Of a stretch of DNA of 64,000 nucleotides, positions 59,093 through 64,000 are shown one piece after another. The notes under the pieces are model-generated. The model made no database searches, had not been told where the DNA came from, and saw only the letters and a list, made by a program, of their open reading frames with translations. Source of the DNA: Leuctra nigra (Eukaryota > Arthropoda > Insecta > Plecoptera > Leuctridae); the NCBI GenBank assembly GCA_934045905.1, contig OW203764.1, forward strand, positions 25,408,954 through 25,472,953, given 5' to 3'. Within the stretch, counting starts at the first letter, position 1, and every line of letters begins with the position of its first letter. The position numbers were made by a program, and so were the translations under genes.

Positions 59093-59284
59093 TAAATAAT
59101 GTCATTAATAATTTAAATATTTCATAAAAAGACTTGCTTATTGTTGTTCTTCATGCAGACTATAAAACAATTTGATAAAAATTGATCCCAATGTTAATTG
59201 TACTCTATATCATAGTAATTTAAATGAAATAAAATAACTTAATAAGATTTTTTTATTTAAAATTTTATTTGGGCTAAAATGTAT

Positions 59285-59345
59285 AGTTCACAAAATAAAA
59301 AATACGGGTGAAACTATCGTGCCTTGCGGGACTCCAAATTGTAAA
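59285..59345 (-). pseudogene. Reverse-transcriptase fragment of a LINE
   Basis: The minus strand reads FGVPQGTIVSPVFFIL then a stop. This is the reverse transcriptase block around GVPQGT, in the same place as LPQGSVLAPSLFNL of the intact LINE but clearly another family. No flanking RT motif survives in frame. Confidence 0.65.
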
Positions 59346-60024
59346 TCTATATTATTAACAAACCAAATGAATCTTAACATCTAAACCGGTGATGAGATGA
59401 TTATATAAAACAATTATGTAAGACGTTACTTCTTTATGGCAGTTCTCTGTAGACAATCATGTAAGGAAATGAACTTACCGCTTACTCCAGGGTAACTAAG
59501 ACCGCAAAGCTCAACACTCAACGCCGTTGTTGGGAATGTATTTCATACAGGCGCTGACAATAACATAGCATAATATCACGTATTACGTATTGTAATTAGT
59601 AACTATGTACTTATCACAGGTATGTCACCATCGCGGGTGCATTTATCACTTTCTGCATGCAGTAGGTCTTGGTCAAATGATAGCTCAATGTCATGCAATA
59701 TCATTTCGTTCTTTTTGTTTATGAAATCTTTCCAAAATGATATTTAGTTCAATTATAAAATTGTAACACATTTAAAAAAATGAATTTGTGAACCATTTTC
59801 AAGTGCATTTATTCCCGCTGTTAGCCAGTAATTATTACAATCCTGGAAATAGAAATTATTATATATGGCCCAAACATCAGGCGTTTGCCCAATAGGGAAG
59901 TCTCCTATAAATTAGATTTCAAAATAACTGTATTATTATGGTAGTTGAGACGTTGCTGAACACAGAATATAATCTATTAATTTTGTTGTGCGTTTAATAG
60001 TTTTCTTGTTAATAAATTTACAAA

Positions 60025-60222
60025 GTTTGATACATTCTTCTAATTTTAAACAGAAAAATTGCCATTGACGTCATAATGCATATGTTGCCATAGCAACAAA
60101 CTATATCACCATGGTAACACATTGTTGTGGACTCAGAAATGCCATCATCACCTTCCTGATGCCGTTTTCCCGCCAAAATATTCAATGAATTAAAATATTT
60201 GAAATCAATTTTTATGAATGAT
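60025..60222. promoter_or_regulatory. Inverted copy of the PAT3/OCIAD1 promoter module
   Basis: Reverse complement of 53494-53698 with roughly three quarters of bases conserved. It keeps CRE TGACGTCA (60066-60073), a consensus X-box GTTGCCATAGCAAC (60084-60097), ATCACCATGGTAAC (60105-60118) and the E2F-like GTTTTCCCGCCAAAAT (60164-60179). No gene is visible next to it, so it may be a duplicated promoter or a dispersed element used as a promoter at 53.5 kb. Confidence 0.6.
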
Positions 60223-60687
60223 TTTTTTATTTATTTCTTAAGTGATAAGAGTGTTTGTGACTATTTATGTGTTATTATTTACGAATTTACCGTAATAAAA
60301 CTAGAATAGACTTCCCTATTGTAGAGTACACAACAACAAAACTCGGCACGACAAAAATTGATCGGTGAACAAATTTGAATGACTGCTGGTATGTTTCATA
60401 ACAATCAAAGCTTGTTATTATCGTTGAAATGAGAGGTCACTAGAGTGAGACAAGAAGATCGCTTTGGACCGACTTCAGATGGTGCGATCTAACATTTTTC
60501 AGTCAATCAGATTTATTGTTGAACGATCAATGTGAGTTGTGCCAAGTGTACCTATACATCACTTACAGGAATGCATACCTATAATATTGTAAATAAATTT
60601 CTTGTAAGAATTCCAATATAATTGCAGAAGCACGTGTTTATCGTACCACACTGACTTGGACAAACTTGAGCAGTTACTTCATGTAAG

Positions 60688-60877
60688 TACACTCCTGGAC
60701 ACTGAAATTGGTCCGCGGTTAATGTTCAAGTGACACTTTACGGCTAGTATTTATTTATTTATTTAAAATATTTTTTTAGCCCTAAACTCACACTAGCCAT
60801 CCGGTATTTGTGCCAAAAAATTACATTAAAGTAAATGTAAAATACTAGGTGGGCCAATTTCAGTGTCCAGGAGTGTA
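60688..60877. mobile_element. Mariner-like MITE, 190 bp
   Basis: TACACTCCTGGACACTGAAA and TTGG at the left are mirrored by CCAA and TTTCAGTGTCCAGGAGTGTA at the right, with TA at both tips as in Tc1/mariner insertions. No ORF. Confidence 0.88.
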
Positions 60878-60915
60878 CGTTATTTACGGTATGGTGAGTG
60901 ACTGTGAGTGTATAG

Positions 60916-60953
60916 TACGACTTGGCTGGGTGAAGCGACCGCTCCACTAGATT
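60916..60953 (+). repeat. Dispersed ~40-bp repeat, copy 3
   Basis: TACGACTTGGCTGGGTGAAG and CGACCGCTCCACTAGATTA, as at 55988 and inverted at 2563. Confidence 0.6.
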
Positions 60954-61249
60954 ACAAGGGTTTGGATTGGATTATCCATGATGAGATTGCTGATAATGAT
61001 CTATTCGTTTTCAGAATATTCTTGAAAAGTACAAACCTTAGATTGTTATCAAACCGCAGGTTAGTTTTACGCTTATCAATATCAATACGTTCACTCTGAG
61101 TTTTCGTAGCTTAAATTTCTGGGATTTATAATAATGTACCAAATTTCAAAACTGCCGCTCGAAGTATGATGTTATCTGGAAGAGTAGTACTATTTCAGGA
61201 AACTAATGTTTTCTGAAAGAGTAGTACCATGTTCGATCGTCAATGCTAA

Positions 61250-61677
61250 ATTCTCCATAAGACAACTTCGCGCGGATGTCCGCGGGTATGACGACCGTCT
61301 CATCCACTCATTGTCGCGCGGCGTTCTGATTTCACTGCCTCCTACATGACGGTCATTAACTGAATGTTCAGTTGACTGACATCCACCAGGCCGATGTCCA
61401 AGATGGCCGATGTAAACAAAGCAGAACTGTCATCAGTGATTCCTTTGACATTTCTACACGCGAATTTTCACTAAAAGACGTGTGTTTATTAACTAAAAAC
61501 GTCATAAAAGTGTATTGTTCTGTTTTGAATATAAATGAAGTGTAAATGTGACAGAATCACGAAAATTATGTTTTGTTCTTGTTATAATCAAGACAAGTGA
61601 AGTTGTGATTGCCATTGGATTTGACAAGACATACCTGAGAAATACTGTAGGCAGGCCATTGGGAGCTAGATTGAAGT
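61250..61677 (+). promoter_or_regulatory. Possible promoter and first exon of a plus-strand gene
   Basis: A locally CpG-rich stretch (CGCGCGGATGTCCGCGG, GTCGCGCGGCG) is followed by CCAAGATGGCCGATG, a YY1-like initiator motif around an ATG. That ATG opens a 23-codon frame (MADVNKAELSS...). GAAGTAAGC near 61675 could be a splice donor. No continuing exon is seen before the window ends. Confidence 0.3.
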
Positions 61678-61934
61678 AAGCTTCTAATTTTAATCACTTT
61701 TCTATTTCCGATGTATGACCAAACTAATAATAATGTTTGATTGAAAAAGTTGTCTCGCGCTACGGTTTGAACAATTGACGCGAACGCATAAAGTTTGATT
61801 TGCTGAATTTTATCCCGTTTGCGTCGTCGTGTCGCTTGAATTGTGCATTTGACGTTTAAACAGAAATTTATACATTAATTGACGCTCACTATTGAACTTT
61901 TCTAAAAGTCATTCTTCTTGACTTATGTTTTGCG

Positions 61935-61960
61935 GGGGGGGGGGGGGGGGGGGGAGGGGG
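61935..61960. other. Poly-G tract
   Basis: About 20 consecutive G followed by A and more G; no surrounding gene. Confidence 0.8.
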
Positions 61961-62507
61961 ACTACAATTTATTTTTGACATGGACCCTTCCTTCTCCAGT
62001 TACGCCTTTGACCACGCACAGAAGAGAAAAAATACTACGTCCATTGAATTGAAATATGATCCATCTCAATCAACATAAAAGTATCTGTTTTCTACATAAA
62101 GCATATCAATGTGATTTTGTTACTTTTACTTCCTTTCTGCGATAGCTATTAAAAGTGCCAGTAAGTGCATACGTTCTTAACTGATAGGGATGGAAATTTG
62201 TGAAATAATTGAAAATGGTAGTTTGTCCATGCACAATTTGAATTTGATATGACCATTTTAGTTTTTCAGCCAATTGGCAATTAGAGAAGAAATTTGTTTG
62301 ATTCATAAATGGATTCCAAAAATATTGGATTCGGGAAACAGAAAAGGTGGTCCGTACCTACATTTGTGCAAAATTTCAGATCGAATAGTGAAATGGTGCG
62401 ACCTTTATATTCCCAGGTAGCAGACAAATAAAAACAGATGTACTTTCCTTAGGTTACTATGTATTAAGTAACTTATGTAATTGTCCGGAAACTGATTTCG
62501 TGTTTCC

Positions 62508-63359
62508 CAGGCGCGTAGGAACTTCATTTTGAGTGGGGGGGTCAAAATTATCGGGGAACGATGAATGTGTGAAAAAAGCAGTGCGCCGCGCACAAGGGGG
62601 TCTGGGGGCTTGCCTCCCAATTTGCCCCGCAGGGCCTTTTTTGAATTTTTCATACAAACGAATCGAATTTGATGCTATTTTGGCATTCTTTTCAAAGACA
62701 TTTACAATGTGTGATATGCAATATTCTGTGGAAACTTTAGACATTTGTGATAATCTGTAACTATTTGTTTTTATTAAATCTCCAATGGCCCCGCAGGGAA
62801 ATTTTTGAGTTTTTGATACAAAAGAATCGAATTTGAAGCTATTTTCGCATCCTTTTCAAAGAAATTTAAAATGTGTGATATGCAATATTCTTGGGGAAAC
62901 TTTAGACAAATTGCATTATAATTTATAATCTGTAAATTTAGTTATTTGATTAAATCTCCAATGGCCCCGCAGGGAATTTTTGAATTTCTAGTAAAGGAGA
63001 ATCGATTATGAATCGATTTTGGAATTCATTTGAAAAAGGTTACAATAAGCAACACCAATAAGCAATAAGATGCATCTGTTTGTGCTTTGGTGTATTAGTT
63101 TAACGTGTAATATTTAATTTTATTCATGAGGATGATCATGTTGGACAAATTAGTTATTGTCTCATTGGAAATACCTCTGTTCAATTAGTTTTGCAAAACC
63201 TGGGAAAATTTTGAGAATTCAACCTCATAATGGAGCAAATCTGTGCATTTTTGGATCTCATTATCAATATTTTTGTATGTCTGGGAGTGATATCTGGGGG
63301 TGTCAAGATGAAAAGTGGGGGGGTCATTGACCCCCACTCCCCCCCTTCCTACGCGCCTG
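62508..63359. mobile_element. Full CAGGCGCGTAGGAA element, 852 bp
   Basis: Starts CAGGCGCGTAGGAA, ends TTCCTACGCGCCTG, and is flanked by the exact 8-bp duplication GTGTTTCC (62500-62507 and 63360-63367). This points to hAT-type transposition. The interior contains about two and a half tandem ~175-bp units, each starting at GGCCCCGCAGGG (near 62624, 62788 and 62964). They share GAATCGAATTTGA and ATGTGTGATATGCAATATTC. It is non-autonomous. Other copies are at 35075 and 38452. Confidence 0.92.
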
Positions 63360-63367
63360 GTGTTTCC

Positions 63368-64000
63368 TGAACAATTTAGAATAGTGCAGATACGCGGTTT
63401 TGCAGTTTATGTATCGATGGCAAATCGTGGTGACCATCATGCCCACAATAGTTACTTATTCCTCTCAGCCATCTTGAATCATCTGACAAATTGCTCTTGT
63501 CAGTTCGTCTTCTTCTCATACGTGAACCTCATGTAACATTCACGTCATGTCATCACGTTCACGTTTACAAGACGGTCTCATCTTATCCTAGATTTCGGTA
63601 GCTTTGTCACGGTATTCTGCATTTACATGTGAACATCGTTCAGGTACGTTCATGCTGAACAATGCACTGCGCTCCTGCAAGCCATCTTGGTAAAAACACA
63701 CTTCACTTTGTCTGCACATAGTTTTTGTTATTTGGCTCGCACTTAGGTATTTACCATTTCCGTTTGTAACTTTCGCGATTGTCTGGCTGTATTCGGGTCA
63801 TTTTGTGTCTCTGAAAGGGTTTTTTCTTACTCATTTGATCAACAATTGCGAACACGTGGTAATGGAATTTATTCCGCGAACAATGTGGACAATGGGGAGT
63901 CTATAAGAGGTCAAGAAGGGATGTTAAAGAGGTTTTGCTTGAGCGAAATGTAATATATTTTATGAAATAACTGGGTATAATGAACTATGATTGGTGTGAC
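63368..64000. other. Right margin, no gene recognised
   Basis: Ordinary AT-rich sequence with short frames only. No terminal repeats or splice-framed exon noticed. Confidence 0.4.

Overview
This window looks like nuclear DNA of an insect. It is AT-rich, genes have spliceosomal introns with GT/AG borders, there is a jockey-like non-LTR retrotransposon, tRNA-headed SINEs, many fold-back MITEs, and genes for SLC36-type amino acid transporters and an OCIA-domain protein. A hemipteran such as a planthopper or leafhopper would fit the repeat load, but the species is a guess.

Layout. Positions 1-13.3 kb are mostly repeats: a GGCGAATCTTCC motif cluster, fold-back elements, a dispersed repeat carrying YY1-, ETS- and CRE-like sites, a LINE with an intact 997-aa ORF2 inserted into that repeat, and a 1-kb array of self-complementary units (11.2-12.2 kb). 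From 13.4 to 53.4 kb, three SLC36/PAT-like proton-coupled amino acid transporter genes lie head to tail on the minus strand. PAT1 (25380 to 13355) has six exons, and its last three are not found in the window. PAT2 (42170 to 34268) is complete, with nine coding exons encoding 482 aa. PAT3 (52086 to 46308) has seven clear exons, and its N-terminal exons are unresolved. Exon lengths (151, 125, 85, 273-279, 179-182, 173 nt) and phases match between paralogues, so they are tandem duplicates. On the plus strand, OCIAD1/asrij (53887-56572, five exons, 262 aa) faces away from the PAT3 side across about 0.5 kb that probably holds a shared promoter. From 57 to 64 kb there are repeats, an inverted copy of the promoter module and a possible first exon of a gene leaving the window.

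The most striking object is inside PAT1. The intron between exons 5 and 6 holds 51 tandem copies of a 147-bp unit (about 13628-21112). The unit is the last ~11 nt of that intron, the 3' splice site and the first ~half of exon 6. All units but one lack four coding bases that the real exon has. PAT2 shows the same type of event in miniature: the acceptor half of its last exon is tandemly repeated with a 148-bp period. The transporters thus carry duplicated 'decoy' splice acceptors in two places.

Introns and gaps are full of short non-autonomous elements. Two have perfect 8-bp target-site duplications (hAT-like), one is a near-perfect 375-bp palindrome flanked by TTAA, and others are mariner-like. 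Exons were reconstructed by eye from splice sites, frame continuity and paralogue comparison. No alignment or database search was run.
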